Shown one piece after another: positions 49,014 through 57,588 of a stretch of 64,000 nt of DNA (the stretch's first letter is position 1; each line of letters starts with the position of its first letter). Under the pieces are notes generated by a model that was given only the letters and a program-made list of their open reading frames with translations, made no database searches and was not told the DNA's origin. The position numbers were made by a program, and so were the translations under genes. Origin of the DNA: DASUPK01 sp963800285 (GTDB lineage Bacteria > Actinomycetota > Thermoleophilia > Solirubrobacterales > 70-9); NCBI GenBank assembly GCA_963800285.1, contig CAWDAL010000015.1, positions 310,001 through 374,000 of the forward strand. The letters run 5' to 3'.

Positions 49014-49495
49014 GTGGCGGGTGAGCGCGAGCAATCGGTGATGACGATGTTCGAGCGCTGGAACAGCGGAGACATCGACGGCTTCTTCGACGCGCTCGAC
49101 CCGGGGTTCGAGTTCACGCCCGACCCGAGCTTCCCGACAGCGGGACCTACCGCGGGGACGAGTACCGGAAGTGGATGCGTGAATGGGCGCGGACCTGGGC
49201 GGAGAACCGGCTCGAGGTCCTGGGCACGGTCGAGCGGGGAGACGTGGTGGTCGTGGAGTCGCGCTGGCACCTGAAGGCCAAGACCGGCGGTGACATTCCC
49301 CTGAGCGATTTCAACCTCGTCATCTGGTTCGACCCCGACCACGAGCTGGTACCGCTGCGGGCCGCGGCGTTCTTCGAGCGGGAGAGGGCGCTGGAGGCGG
49401 CGGCTCTGGCTGACTCGCCAGTCAATGGGTGTATTCTCTTTGGAGCAAGACTTGGTTGCTTGAAGAAACCGACTGAGGAGGCCCGAGGTGGCTGA
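49014..49495 (+). pseudogene. SnoaL/NTF2-like protein gene with a -1 frameshift
   Basis: From GTG 49014 one frame encodes FERWNSGDIDGFFDALDPGF, then EFTPDPSF, up to about 49133; the other frame continues as PDSGTYRGDEYRKWMREWAR and RTWAENRLEVLGTVERG...VVVESRWHLKAK. Together they make one SnoaL-like cone-shaped domain (DPSFPDSGTYRG is the junction). One C is missing from the CCC run at 49133-49135 (four expected). The last residues cross the thiolase promoter. Small NTF2-like enzymes of this type are isomerases or cyclases; no substrate can be given. Confidence 0.75.
49411..49424. promoter_or_regulatory. Operator upstream of thiolase, shared with the acyl-CoA dehydrogenase
   Basis: TGACTCGCCAGTCA, inverted repeat TGACT/AGTCA. 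It covers the likely -35 of a promoter whose -10 is TATTCT at 49432-49437. It differs by two bases from the site at 54906-54919. Confidence 0.55.
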
Positions 49496-50676
49496 GAACG
49501 GAAAGTTCAGTGGACGCGAGGTAGTGATTGTGGAGGCCGCCCGGCTGCCGGTTGGACGCGGTCACGAGGAGAAGGGCTATTACAAGGACGTCCACTCCTC
49601 CAGCCTGCTTGCCAAGACCTACGACGAGGTCATCAAGCGGACGGGGATCGACGCCTCGGAGGTCGAGGACGTCGTCGCCGGCTGTGTGCAGCAGTTCGGA
49701 GAGCAGGGCATCAACATCGCCCGCAACGCCTGGCTCGAGGCCGGGCTCCCGATGGAGACGCCCGCAACGACCGTCGACCGCCAGTGCGGCTCCGCTCAGC
49801 AGGCTGTCAACTTCGGCGCGGCGCTGGTCGCCTCCGGCGTCCACGACGTCGTCATCGGCGGCGGCGTCGAGCACATGGGCCACATCTCCTTCGCCGACTC
49901 CGCTGACGTGATGAAGGAGCACGGCTTTGCCTTCTCGCCCGCGCTGATGGAGCGCTACAACCTCGTCCCGCAGGGCATCTCCGCGGAGATGATCGCCGAC
50001 AAGTGGGAGATCCCCCGCTCCGAGATGGATGAGATCGGCCTGCGCTCCCACCAGCTCGCCCACCAGGCGACCGAGGAGGGGCGCTTCGAGCGCGAGATCA
50101 TCCCTTGGAAGAACAACGGCGACACCTACGTCACCGACCAGGGCATCCGGCCCACCGGGCCCCGACAGCGCGGAGAAGCTCGCCTCGCTGAAGCCGGCCT
50201 TCAAGGAGGACGGCAAGATCACGGCCGGCAACTCCTCGCAGGTCTCCGACGGCGCCGCCGCGGTGATCCTGACGACGCCGGAGAAGGCCAAGGAGCTCGG
50301 CGTCACGCCGCGCGCCAAGATCGTCGACCAGACCACGGTCGGAGTCGACCCGGTGATGATGCTCACCGGTCCCATCCCCGCCACGCAGAAGATCCTGAAG
50401 CGCAACGGGATGAAGATGGACGACATCGACCTGGTCGAGATCAACGAAGCCTTCGCCTCGGTCGTCGCCGCCTGGCGACGCGAGCTGGAGCCCGACATGG
50501 ATCGCGTCAACGTGAACGGCGGCGCGATCGCCATCGGTCACCCGCTCGGCTCGACCGGCGCGCGGCTGATCACCACCCTGCTCCACGAGCTGGAGCGCTC
50601 CGACAAGGAGACCGGCCTGGTGACCATGTGCTGCGGCGGCGGGCTCGGCACGGGCACGCTGATCCAGCGCGTCTAG
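49488..50676 (+). pseudogene. Acetyl-CoA acetyltransferase/thiolase gene with a +1 frameshift
   Basis: Frame A from GTG 49488 gives GREVVIVEAARLPVG, the catalytic TVDRQCGSAQQAVNFG (Cys about 99), GVEHMGH and VTDQGIRPTG. Frame B continues PDSAEKLASLKPAF, KEDGKITAGNSSQVSDGAAAV, VEINEAFASV, NVNGGAIAIGHPLGSTGAR (catalytic His) and MCCGGGLGTG (second catalytic Cys). Removing one C from the CCCC run at 50160-50163 restores a normal thiolase of about 396 residues. It would condense or cleave 3-ketoacyl-CoA. As sequenced it is broken; the run of four C makes a sequencing error possible. Confidence 0.85.
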
Positions 50677-50781
50677 GGCGCTCGACTTTGGCGTTGCCGC
50701 CCGGTGGGAGCTTGCTGGTAGAGCGCCCGCCGGGCGGCGAAGCCATCTCACGAACCGATCGAGTCCGGCGTTGAGGTCTTG

Positions 50782-51462
50782 ATGCCCTCGAGGCCGGCGG
50801 GCGCGCATGCCCGAAAACCTGCGTTGAAGTGGAGCACGGACGACCATGCCCTGATGCGCGCGGACAAGGTGCTCCGGCGGGTGATGGAGGAGAGGGGCCC
50901 CCTGGACCCCGCGATCGACCGCCGCGGCAGCCGACCCGATCCGTTCGAGGCCGTCGCCAGGGCGATCGTCGGACAGCAGCTCTCCACCAGGGCGGCGCGC
51001 TCCATCTGGGAGAAGCTGCTCGCCCAGTTCGGCGGCGAGATGCCCTCTCCCGAGGCGCTGCTCCGCAAGCGGAAGCCGACGCTGCGCAAGGCTGGGCTCT
51101 CGAATGCGAAGGTCGAATTCCTCAGGGACCTCGCGCAGCGCGTCAAGGACGGCCGGCTCGCTTTCGATCGTCTCAAGGACCTTCCCGACGAGGACGTGAT
51201 CGCCGAGCTGATCGAGGTGAAGGGCGTCGGCCGGTGGACCGCGGAGATGTTCCTGATGTTCCACCTCGCCAGGGAGGACGTGGTCTCCCTGGGAGATCTC
51301 GGGATCCGGCGCGCGGTGCAGATCGAATACGGGATGGATGACCTACCGGGACCGGAGGAGCTGGAGCGCATCGCGGACGAATGGCGGCCGCGTCGAACGC
51401 TCGCCTGCCTCTACCTGTGGCGTTCCCTGGACAACACGCCGGTCGAGGACGCGCCGAAGTAG
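50782..51462 (+). CDS. DNA-3-methyladenine glycosylase II type (AlkA/HhH-GPD)
   Basis: 226 residues. The HhH-GPD core is clear: FEAVARAIVGQQLSTRAARSIWEKL (N-terminal helices), LPDEDVIAELIEVKGVGRWTAEMFLMF (helix-hairpin-helix) and the catalytic aspartate in SLGDLGIRRAVQ (about residue 173). It removes alkylated purines from DNA in base-excision repair. ATG 50782 is preferred over the adjoining TTG 50779. Not part of the CoA-ester genes in function. Confidence 0.92.
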   Translation: MPSRPAGAHARKPALKWSTDDHALMRADKVLRRVMEERGPLDPAIDRRGSRPDPFEAVARAIVGQQLSTRAARSIWEKLLAQFGGEMPSPEALLRKRKPTLRKAGLSNAKVEFLRDLAQRVKDGRLAFDRLKDLPDEDVIAELIEVKGVGRWTAEMFLMFHLAREDVVSLGDLGIRRAVQIEYGMDDLPGPEELERIADEWRPRRTLACLYLWRSLDNTPVEDAPK

Positions 51463-51473
51463 GGTCTCCCGCC

Positions 51474-52505
51474 TTGGCCGCCCTGGACCGCATCTCGATC
51501 GCCGCGATCGGCGACACGCCGGCCGACCTTGCCGAGCAGGGGCGCTCCGCCGAGGCCGCCGGCATCGACTGCGTCTGGACGCCGGAGCTCTTCCGCAGCT
51601 CCGTCACCCAGGCGACCTGGCTCGCGGCCAAGACGGAGAAGGTCAACCTGGGCACCGGCATCGCCTGGGCCTTCACCCGCAGCGCCTTCATCCTCGCGGT
51701 CAGCGCCCTCGACATCGACGATATGTCGGGCGGGCGGTTCCGGCTCGGGCTCGGGGCGGGGGTCAAGCGCCTGAACGAGACCTGGCACTCAGTCGACTAC
51801 GGCAAGCCGGCGCCGCACCTGCGGGAGACGATCGAGGCGACCCGCCTGATCATGGAGAAGGCCTCGACCGGCGAGCCGATCCGCTACGAGGGCGACTACA
51901 TGGACATCGACATCAAGGGCTGGATCAGGCCCCACAAGCCCGTTCGCGACCGAGTCCCGATCTACGCCGCCGCGATGCGCGAGGGCATGTGCCGGATGGC
52001 GGGGGACGTCGCCGACGGGCTGATCGGCCACCCGATGTGCCCGGTGCGCTGGCTGGACGAGGTCGTGATCCCGAGCTTCGAGACGGGCCTGCAGCGCTCG
52101 AGACGTCAGCGCTCCGACCTCGACTTCATTCCCACCATCACGACGATCATCGACGACGATGAGGCCCGCGCTCTCGACGCAGGTCGCCGCACGATCGCCT
52201 TCTACTCGACGGTCCGCACCTACAAGCCGCTCTGGGAGATGCACGGGTTCGCCGACGCCGCAGATGCAGCCGGCAACGCCTTCCGGAAGGGCGATCTGGC
52301 GGCCGTCCCGGAGCAGATCCCCGACGAGATGGTCGAGGCCTTCACCGCCGCCGGCCCGCTGGACAAGGTCCGTGCGCGCGTCGCGGAAGTAGCCGAGCGC
52401 GGCGACGGCGTCTTCCTCACCCCGGCGACCTACTTCATCCCGCCGGAGCAGATCGGCGAGTACCAGGCGAGGATCATCGAGGCCTTCGGCCCCGAGCCCG
52501 CCTAG
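51474..52505 (+). CDS. LLM-class (F420-dependent type) flavin oxidoreductase
   Basis: 343 residues from TTG 51474; TAGGGT (51460-51465) lies 8 bases before it. Bacterial luciferase-like fold: DRISIAAIGDTPADLAEQGR, GTGIAWAFTRSAFILA, LSGGRF-type block DDMSGGRFRLGLGAG, and ETWHSVDYGKPAPHLRETIEA. Such enzymes use F420 or FMN; actinobacterial ones mainly F420. Substrate unknown. The MBL gene is convergent, with stops overlapping. Confidence 0.9.
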   Translation: MAALDRISIAAIGDTPADLAEQGRSAEAAGIDCVWTPELFRSSVTQATWLAAKTEKVNLGTGIAWAFTRSAFILAVSALDIDDMSGGRFRLGLGAGVKRLNETWHSVDYGKPAPHLRETIEATRLIMEKASTGEPIRYEGDYMDIDIKGWIRPHKPVRDRVPIYAAAMREGMCRMAGDVADGLIGHPMCPVRWLDEVVIPSFETGLQRSRRQRSDLDFIPTITTIIDDDEARALDAGRRTIAFYSTVRTYKPLWEMHGFADAADAAGNAFRKGDLAAVPEQIPDEMVEAFTAAGPLDKVRARVAEVAERGDGVFLTPATYFIPPEQIGEYQARIIEAFGPEPA

Positions 52506-53176
52506 TCGCCGAGGCCCTCGACGAACCTCTGCAGCTTCCCCGGGTCGCGCAGGGGCGCGCCGTGGCCGAAGCAGACCAGCTCGGGCTTCCAGCGCCGCGA
52601 GCCTGCGCGCCGACTCCCGGTTCCGCGCGATCCGGCGTGAGGGCGGGCTTGGGCTCATTGAGCCCGGGGATGCCCGTGTACTGGTCCATGTTGGCCAGCA
52701 CGTCGCCGAGGATGAGGACTCGGTCCGACTCGCGCCAGAAGGCGACGTGGCCCGCCGAGTGACCGGGGACGTCGAGGACCTGAAAGCCCGCGACCTCATC
52801 CCCCTCGCCGATGGTGCGATCGACCTTGTGACCGGGTCCGTGGAAGATGCGCCAGAAGAAGTGGGCCATGAACTTGTCCGGCTGGCGCTCGTCGATCACC
52901 TTCGGGTCCTCCGCGGCCGGCACGTCCAGCTCCGGGCACCAGAAGGGGATGCCGAGCCGCTCGCAGACGTCCCGGCTCGCGCCCTGGTGGTCGGGATGAG
53001 CGTGGGTGAGCGCGTGGGCGGTCAGGTCATGGCCGTCGAGCTGCTTGAGCGATCCGGCCGGTCGACTGCCGGCAGCCGGCGTCGATCAGGACGTCTCCCG
53101 CGAGATAGGCGTTGACCGCCCAGGGGAGCCCCGGCAGGCACTTGATGTGCCAGACGCCCTCGGCGAGCTCCTTCAT
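52502..53176 (-). pseudogene. Metallo-beta-lactamase-fold hydrolase with three +1 frameshifts
   Basis: From ATG 53176 the reading goes MKELAEGVWHIKCLPGLPWA ... VLIDAGCRQSTGRI; then after an extra base at 53050 LKQLDGHDLTAHALTHAHPD with the HxHxDH zinc motif (HAHPDH) and LDVPGHSAGHVAFW; after 52629 ARNRESARRLAAL; after 52589 KPELVCFGHGAPLRDPGKLQ and the stop TAG. Each join drops one base, and all three have the same sign, so the net change is one whole codon. The four pieces make one complete MBL hydrolase of about 222 residues. As sequenced the gene cannot give the full protein. Confidence 0.8.
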
Positions 53177-54776
53177 CAGTGGGCCACTCCGGTGCCGCCG
53201 CGCGGATCGCCGCTGTGCTGGGCGAGCTCCTCGAGACGCGCGATCTGGATGTCTCCCTCGCGGCGCACCGGATCGTCCTCGGGCAGCCGCTTCGATCAGC
53301 TTCCGGATCCGGTTGCGGACCTGCAGGGCGAAGTGCGGCGTCGAGGGCCCGGCGAGCGCCCGGATGTCCTCGACCGTCACCGGCCTGGTCAGCCGGTCGG
53401 GTCGCTCGGCCTCGCTCATTTTTCTTCTTCTTTCCGCCCTTTGGCGGAGTCGGGTTCGGCTCGCTCTCGGCGCCTCCGGGTTGCGCGATTCCGCCGCTGG
53501 CGGTCCCCTGCGTGCTCGCGCCCGCGCCGATCGGCGCGAGCTCCGCGAGCTCGTCGATCTCCGCCTGAACCTGTCCGCCGATCGCCGTCGCGTCTCCCAT
53601 CAGCCAGATGTGGTTGTACACGGCCCGGGTCGGATCCGTCTCGTAGCCGGGCTTGATGTCGAGGAGGAAGCCTCTCAGGTCCGGTGGCAGGGCGTCGACG
53701 GTGTCAGTGATCAGCAGCGGTCCCCACTTGCCGCTCGAGGCCAGAGAGGCGGCCGCGGCGGCGTCGAGCGGCCGGTCCGCGTTCGCGAGCTCCATGCCGT
53801 GTCCCGGATCGTTGATGTTCCACCCGAAGGCGCCGTCCGAGTAGCGAGCGAAGAGCAGCGCGTTCTGGACCGCGCCGGTGGCGCCCACCCGCTGCACCGT
53901 CGCGGACACGCGCCCGACCTGCCGGATGACGCCCTTCGAGATCACGGACTCGGGACCCAGGACATAGACGGTGGCGGCGGCGTGCCGTCGAAGGGCCGCG
54001 AGGGTTGCGCCGGGCACCTGGTCGCGCCCGGTGAACAGGACGGGGTCGCCGGAGCGGGCGGCCCAGGCCGCGGCCGGCATCGCGTAGCCCGCCTGATCGG
54101 AGCTCACCAGAAGGATGTGCTGCGGCTCCTGCTTGATGAGCCGCTGCCGGAGCTGGTCGATCGAGTTCGCGATCTCGGCGGGGGAGTCGCCCGGCACGTC
54201 CTGCGACTTCAGTCCCGAGGGCACCGATGCGCCGTCGGCCGAGTAGACCTGGACGTCGCCGGAGGCGCCGCCCCCCTCAGGATTGAGCTGCGCGAGCGCC
54301 TGGGTCGTCGCATCCGGCACCGCGCCGTGCTGGCTGACGAGGACAGGGAACCGCAGCGGCGGGCCGGCGAGCACGGAGGCGGCGATGCCGGCCTGCCAGC
54401 CGTCGTCGGGCACCAGGGTGACGGCCTGGAGCCGGGCCGCCTCCGGAGCCGGGGGGTGGGTGGCCAGGGCCGCGGCCGCCGCATCGTCGACCGGATCCGG
54501 TCCGCTGATCCTGGTGGTGTTGCGGGTGGCGACGAGTGGATAGCCGAGCACCCCGACGGGCGCCTGCTGCGCATTGTCGGTCGCCACCGCGATCGTCACC
54601 TCGCGGGTCTCGCCGTTGCCGCCACTCGAGAACGGGTTTGCGACGATCGCCCAGATGATCAGGACGGCGGCGACCAGAGCCGCGCCCGCGATGGCGAGTG
54701 TGCGCGGCTCCTGCTTGGCGAGCACGTCGAAGCGCAGCCAATCGAGCGCGTTCTGGATCGGTCGGGGGAGGCGCAC
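53022..54776 (-). CDS. Cell-wall-binding repeat (CWB2-like) single-TM protein
   Basis: 584 codons as sequenced. A short cytoplasmic start, one TM helix (about residues 28-47), then an extracellular part with three CWB2-like units (ATRNTTRISGPDPVDDAAAA; ILLVSSDQAGYAMPAAAWAA; ALLFARYSDGAFGWN) and LLITDTVDALPPDLRGFLL. The protein should end at about residue 451 after GGKKKK: one more A in the AAAAA run (53419-53423 on the plus strand as T) would create a TGA overlapping the next ATG. The last 130 codons therefore are probably spurious. TACCTT, 8 bases before GTG 54776, suggests a leaderless start. Confidence 0.75.
   Translation of the reverse strand: MRLPRPIQNALDWLRFDVLAKQEPRTLAIAGAALVAAVLIIWAIVANPFSSGGNGETREVTIAVATDNAQQAPVGVLGYPLVATRNTTRISGPDPVDDAAAAALATHPPAPEAARLQAVTLVPDDGWQAGIAASVLAGPPLRFPVLVSQHGAVPDATTQALAQLNPEGGGASGDVQVYSADGASVPSGLKSQDVPGDSPAEIANSIDQLRQRLIKQEPQHILLVSSDQAGYAMPAAAWAARSGDPVLFTGRDQVPGATLAALRRHAAATVYVLGPESVISKGVIRQVGRVSATVQRVGATGAVQNALLFARYSDGAFGWNINDPGHGMELANADRPLDAAAAASLASSGKWGPLLITDTVDALPPDLRGFLLDIKPGYETDPTRAVYNHIWLMGDATAIGGQVQAEIDELAELAPIGAGASTQGTASGGIAQPGGAESEPNPTPPKGGKKKKNERGRATRPADQAGDGRGHPGARRALDAALRPAGPQPDPEADRSGCPRTIRCAARETSRSRVSRSSPSTAAIRAAAPEWPTDEGARRGRLAHQVPAGAPLGGQRLSRGRRPDRRRLPAVDRPDRSSSSTAMT
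53176..53419 (-). pseudogene. Small conserved-type protein gene with a +1 frameshift
   Basis: ATG 53419 starts VTVEDIRALAGPSTPHFALQ, then VRNRIRKLI; after one extra base at 53293 the next frame gives KRLPEDDPVRREGDIQIARL and EELAQHS to a TGA that overlaps the ATG of the MBL gene (TGATG). The corrected product is about 80 residues, helical, with no TM. Coupling to the MBL gene is evident from the overlap. Family not recognised. Confidence 0.6.
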
Positions 54777-54784
54777 GGCGGCGA

Positions 54785-54790
54785 AAGGTA
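54785..54790 (-). promoter_or_regulatory. -10 box of the CWB2-like gene
   Basis: TACCTT on the minus strand, ending 8 bases before the GTG at 54776. Confidence 0.4.
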
Positions 54791-54866
54791 CCCGCCAACC
54801 CTTCGACCTACCTTCTCAGGGGTTCTCCTGCGACCTCGGACCAGGAAGGTTCGATGTGGAATTGCG

Positions 54867-54888
54867 GGAAGTGGAAAGTTCCACTTCC
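54867..54888. promoter_or_regulatory. Perfect palindrome upstream of the acyl-CoA dehydrogenase
   Basis: GGAAGTGGAA and TTCCACTTCC are perfect 10-base arms around AG, 66 bases before ATG 54954. It is followed by TAAACT (54897-54902), a possible -10, and then by the shared operator. It has the form of a second regulator site or a hairpin; no T-run follows. Confidence 0.55.
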
Positions 54889-54905
54889 AGTTCGGGTAAA
54901 CTGGC

Positions 54906-54919
54906 TGACTGACCAGTCA
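54906..54919. promoter_or_regulatory. Operator upstream of acyl-CoA dehydrogenase, shared with thiolase
   Basis: TGACTG-AC-CAGTCA, a perfect 6+6 palindrome placed at the expected transcription start 34 bases before the coding sequence. A close copy lies at the thiolase promoter (49411-49424). The size and symmetry fit a TetR-family repressor of CoA-ester genes. Confidence 0.6.
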
Positions 54920-54953
54920 ATCAGTCTTCGTCCGAAAGGCAGGCAGCTCGAAA

Positions 54954-56267
54954 ATGGATTTCGCGCTCACCGAGGAGCAGCAGGAGCACCGCGACTACGT
55001 CCGCAAGTTCTCGCGCGAGGTCATCCGCCCCGTCGCCCGCAAGCACGACGAGGAGGAGTCGACGCCCTGGGAGGTCATCAAGGAGGCGCGGGCGTGGGGC
55101 CTGCAGGGGCTCGAGCACATGCAGAAGATGGGCGCGGACCCGGGCGGCCAGTTCGGTGTAATCACCGCCGAGGAGCTCCATTGGGGTTGCGCTGGCATCG
55201 CGCTCGCCGTCCAGGGCTCCGGGCTGGCGGCCGCCGGCATCGCCGCCTCGGGCACACCCGAGCAGATCGCCGAGTGGGTGCCGCAGTGCTTCGGCATCGG
55301 TGACGAGATCGCCCTCGGCGCCTACGCCGTCACCGAGCCGCAGGCCGGCTCCGACGTGAAGAGCCTGAAGACGACCGCCAAGCGCGACGGCGATGAGTGG
55401 GTGCTCAATGGCACCAAGGTCTTCATCACCAACGGCGGCATCGCCGACGTTCATGTGGTCGTCGCGACCGTCGATCCCGAGCTCGGCCACCGCGGCCAGG
55501 CCTCCTTCGTAGTCGGCAAGGGAACGCCCGGCCTTCGCCAGGGCAAGAAGGAGTCCAAGATCGGCATCCGCGCCTCCCACACCGCGGAGGTCGTTCTCGA
55601 GGACTGCCGGATCCCAGTCGAGAATCTGCTCGGTGGGATGGACAAGCTGAACAAGAAGCTCGAGCGCGCCCGCTCGGGTCAGAAGGGTGGCTCCTCCAAC
55701 GCCCTCGCCACCTTCGAGATGACTCGCCCGATCGTCGGCGCCTCGGCGCTCGGCATCGCGCAGGCGGCCTACGAGTGGACGCTGGAGTACCTGAGCGACC
55801 AGACCGTCGACGGCGGCAAGCCCGCGCTCGAGGAGCAGCGGATCCAGCAGGTGCTCGCGGACGTAGCGACCGAGATCGACTCGGCCCGCCTGCTCGTCCA
55901 GCGCGCTTCCTGGATGGGCCGCAACGGCATCCCGATGACGGGCGGCCAGGGCTCGATGTCGAAGCTCAAGGCCGGTGACGTGACGATGTGGGCGACCACC
56001 ACCCTGATGGATCTGGTCGGCCCCTACGCACAGAGCACCGACTGCCCGCTGGAGAAGTGGTTCCGCGACGCGAAGATCTACCAGCTGTTCGAGGGCACGG
56101 CCCAGGTGCAGCGCCTGGTGATCTCGCGGATGCAGGCCCGCACCTACCAGGAGCGCTTCGCCCAGGCCGCCGAGGCTGCGGGGCAGGCCGTCAACGGGTC
56201 GGGCTCGAACGGTTCCTCCGCTAACGGAGCGACGGCGGAGCGCGCGACCGCCGCTACGGCCGCGTAG
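54954..56267 (+). CDS. Acyl-CoA dehydrogenase
   Basis: 437 residues. Family blocks: GDEIALGAYAVTEPQAGSDVKS (FAD site), WVLNGTKVFITNGGIADV, SFVVGKGTPGLRQGKKE, HTAEVVLEDCRIP, and LFEGTAQVQRLVISR with the expected catalytic-base region near residue 378. It dehydrogenates an acyl-CoA to the 2-enoyl ester. The last 35 residues are an A/G/S/N-rich tail (NGSGSNGSSANGATAE) not found in typical enzymes. ATG 54954. Controlled by two palindromes upstream. Chain length not deducible. Confidence 0.94.
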   Translation: MDFALTEEQQEHRDYVRKFSREVIRPVARKHDEEESTPWEVIKEARAWGLQGLEHMQKMGADPGGQFGVITAEELHWGCAGIALAVQGSGLAAAGIAASGTPEQIAEWVPQCFGIGDEIALGAYAVTEPQAGSDVKSLKTTAKRDGDEWVLNGTKVFITNGGIADVHVVVATVDPELGHRGQASFVVGKGTPGLRQGKKESKIGIRASHTAEVVLEDCRIPVENLLGGMDKLNKKLERARSGQKGGSSNALATFEMTRPIVGASALGIAQAAYEWTLEYLSDQTVDGGKPALEEQRIQQVLADVATEIDSARLLVQRASWMGRNGIPMTGGQGSMSKLKAGDVTMWATTTLMDLVGPYAQSTDCPLEKWFRDAKIYQLFEGTAQVQRLVISRMQARTYQERFAQAAEAAGQAVNGSGSNGSSANGATAERATAATAA

Positions 56268-56333
56268 CCCAGCGCTCACTGCAACCGGGTTTTCAGGGGG
56301 GCCACTCGCGGCCCTTCAACCTGTGTCGCTCAG

Positions 56334-57476
56334 ATGACGGGATCAAAGCGGCTGATGCTGGCGCTCTCGGGCGCCGTGATCGTCTGCGCGTGCGCGATCT
56401 GGGGCGGAAGCGCCTCGGGTCAGAGCCTCGAGCAGAAGCTCAACTCGACGCAGAACAAGCTCTCGCACGCGCGGGCTCACGCCGGCGTGCTCACCAGCCG
56501 GATCAGCCACGAATCCGCGCAGCTGCAGACCCTCACCTCGCAGGTGGCCGCGTTGCGCAACCGCGAGGCCGTGGTGGCCGCCGAGCTCCAACAGAAGCAG
56601 GCCGAGCTCGACTCCGCGCGGGCTCGCCTCGAGGCGCTCAGGCAGCGCCTCCACGAGGCGATTCAGATCCTCGAGCAGCGGCTCGTCGCGATCTATGAGT
56701 CCAGCGAGCCCGATCTGATCACCGTCCTCCTGCAGGCACACGGTTTCGACGACCTGCTGGCCCGAACGCAGTACCTCCAGACGCTTGAGCACCAGGACAA
56801 CGACATCGTCTCCCGGGTCCGCGAGCTGCGGAACGAGATGCAGGTCACGGTCAAGACGGTCCGCACGGCGCGCGACGAGATCGCCGCCCGCAAGCACGAG
56901 CTGGACGTGACCGAGGCCAGGCTGAAGCAGCGGACCTCCGAGCTTGCCGCCGCCCGGCGCAAGCAGCACGCGACGCTGGAGAAGGTGCGCAACCAGCAGG
57001 ACGACCTCGAGGGCAACCTCAATGACATCTCGCAGAAGATCGCCGAGCAGCTGGCGGCCGGGACCGGGGCGCTCCCCGCGGGCCCGATCCGGGCGGGAGG
57101 CCACGGCCTGATCTGGCCCGTGAACGGGCCGATCACGTCGGGGTACGGCCCGCGGAACATCGGGAATGGCTACGAGTTCCATCCCGGCGTCGACATCGGC
57201 GTGCCCACCGGAACGTCGATTCGCGCCGCCGCTTCGGGAACGGTCACGATCGCCGCGCCGACGGGCGGCTACGGGAACTACACCTGCATCGACCACGGTG
57301 GCGGGCTCTCGACCTGTTACGGCCACCAGGAGCGATTCCTGGTCTCCTCCGGCCAGCAGGTCGCCCAGGGGCAGGTCATCGGACTGAGCGACTGCACCGG
57401 TTACTGCTTCGGCCCGCACGTGCACTTCGAGGTGCGGATCAACGGCCAGACGACGGACCCGCTCGGCTACCTCTAG
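56334..57476 (+). CDS. M23 (LytM) peptidase with coiled-coil, cell-wall hydrolase
   Basis: 380 residues. A signal peptide (LMLALSGAVIVCACAIWGGSASG), two long coiled-coil segments (about 31-115 and 150-235), and a C-terminal LytM domain with FHPGVDIGVPTGT (zinc His and Asp) and GPHVHFEVRING (HxH). The EnvC-like architecture means it cuts cross-links in peptidoglycan or activates another hydrolase; the zinc ligands are present, so activity is likely. It precedes the two one-TM paralogs. ATG 56334. Confidence 0.92.
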   Translation: MTGSKRLMLALSGAVIVCACAIWGGSASGQSLEQKLNSTQNKLSHARAHAGVLTSRISHESAQLQTLTSQVAALRNREAVVAAELQQKQAELDSARARLEALRQRLHEAIQILEQRLVAIYESSEPDLITVLLQAHGFDDLLARTQYLQTLEHQDNDIVSRVRELRNEMQVTVKTVRTARDEIAARKHELDVTEARLKQRTSELAAARRKQHATLEKVRNQQDDLEGNLNDISQKIAEQLAAGTGALPAGPIRAGGHGLIWPVNGPITSGYGPRNIGNGYEFHPGVDIGVPTGTSIRAAASGTVTIAAPTGGYGNYTCIDHGGGLSTCYGHQERFLVSSGQQVAQGQVIGLSDCTGYCFGPHVHFEVRINGQTTDPLGYL

Positions 57477-57588
57477 ACCCCCGCCTCACCTTTCTTTTCG
57501 GTAGAAGCGGCGAATCCTGAATAGGACAATTGGCTACCTCGGTTTTGGGGTTACTAAAGCCGTTCCAATAAGAGACGATGACCGTAAG

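Noticed and set aside
50029..50160. Separate gene start at ATG 50029 for the second half of thiolase
   Set aside because: The residues before PDSAEKL in that frame are shadow-like; the two halves belong to one thiolase with a frameshift.
52589..53293. Programmed frameshifting as explanation for the MBL gene
   Set aside because: Three independent shifts with no slippery sites in one short gene are implausible; error or decay is simpler.
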